Assembly: GCA_012522165.1 (NCBI GenBank)
Contig: JAAYKZ010000046.1
Span: 1 to 22,191 of the forward strand
DNA length: 22,191 bases
Direction of reading: 5' to 3'
DNA from: Clostridiales bacterium
GTDB lineage: Bacteria > Bacillota > Clostridia > Caldicoprobacterales > UBA3941
Position numbers and translations under genes: made by a program. Positions within the stretch are counted from its first letter, which is position 1. Each line of letters opens with the position of its first letter. Below are positions 22,013 to 22,191 of this stretch, piece by piece. The notes beneath the pieces are model-generated. The model was not told where the DNA came from and searched no databases. It saw nothing but the letters and a program-made list of their open reading frames with translations.

Positions 22013-22191
22013 GTGAGGCGTTTTGTGGTATGGATTTGTGTATTAGGTATTTTACTTTCTTCTTCAAATTTGGTATTAGCTGATGAAATTGATAAACATA
22101 GGCAAGAAGCAGAAGAAATTAATCAAGATATAACTAAGACTAGGGAATTATTGGATCAGGTTAAAGATGAACAAGCCACGTTAGCTCAGCA
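22013..22191 (+). CDS. Secreted coiled-coil protein, probable PcsB/EnvC-like hydrolase (3' end outside window)
   Basis: Only the first 59 codons are present. The GTG at 22013 follows AGGGG (22001-22005) at seven bases. The protein begins with a signal peptide: MRRF, hydrophobic VVWICVLGILLSSSNLVL, then a likely cleavage after LADE or LA. From residue 25 on it is rich in Glu, Gln and Lys in heptad-like order, as in the coiled coil that opens PcsB, CwlO and EnvC. Its position 29 bases after ftsX agrees: FtsEX activates such proteins in streptococci, bacilli and E. coli. Whether a peptidase M23 or CHAP domain follows cannot be seen, so the enzymatic part is inferred. Confidence 0.75.
   Translation, partial: MRRFVVWICVLGILLSSSNLVLADEIDKHRQEAEEINQDITKTRELLDQVKDEQATLAQ

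Overview
The window reads as chromosomal DNA from a low-GC, endospore-forming member of the Firmicutes, most likely class Clostridia. This rests on strong AT bias, GGAGG-type ribosome sites, frequent TTG/GTG starts, a cotJABC spore-coat operon, GerMN lipoproteins, a TPP-riboswitch ECF thiamine transporter and clostridial-type single-cluster ferredoxin. I cannot name the species. Every gene is on the + strand. There is no insertion sequence, CRISPR array, tRNA or rRNA, and no gene-free stretch longer than 300 bases.

Layout. (1) 2-4845: an OmpR-family response regulator (cut by the window start), its sensor kinase, and two GerMN lipoproteins. The first lipoprotein has one GerMN domain plus an NTF2-like tail, the second has three GerMN domains. 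Between kinase and lipoproteins is a promoter whose -35 region is replaced by three direct repeats at exact 11-bp spacing, of the kind OmpR-family regulators bind. The order resembles actinobacterial mtrA-mtrB-lpqB. (2) 4862-5665: strong promoter, TPP riboswitch with a traceable terminator/antiterminator switch, thiT, terminator. (3) 5731-7405: phosphohexomutase with its own extended -10 promoter and terminator. (4) 7555-9493: bipA/typA, ending in a large nested inverted repeat. (5) 9562-10148: a 136-residue P-loop protein of unknown function with its own promoter and terminator, followed by an unusually GC-rich palindromic patch. (6) 10175-13684: thrC, nadE and a DUF503 (YlxP-like) gene, overlapping or abutting. 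(7) 13824-14216: a lone STAS-domain protein. (8) 14365-15451: cotJA-cotJB-cotJC. (9) 15598-17693: an HflX GTPase with an extra N-terminal domain carrying a JAMM/RadC-like metal-site signature, and a ferredoxin. (10) 17754-19198: a perfect 21-bp inverted repeat, then an MsmX/UgpC-type ABC ATPase. (11) 19305-end: a CdaR/PucR-type regulator overlapping ftsE by four bases, then ftsX and the start of a secreted coiled-coil protein that is probably the PcsB/EnvC-like hydrolase partner.

Most of the content is housekeeping: signalling to the envelope, thiamine uptake, sugar-phosphate interconversion, ribosome-associated GTPases, NAD and threonine synthesis, spore coat and cell division. The observations most worth following are the JAMM-like domain fused to HflX, the regulator-kinase-GerMN module with its repeat-type operator, the perfect 42-44-nt palindrome before the ABC ATPase, and the coupling of a CdaR-type regulator to ftsEX. 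Start codons were reassigned for several genes where a Shine-Dalgarno sequence clearly chose an internal TTG, GTG or ATG.
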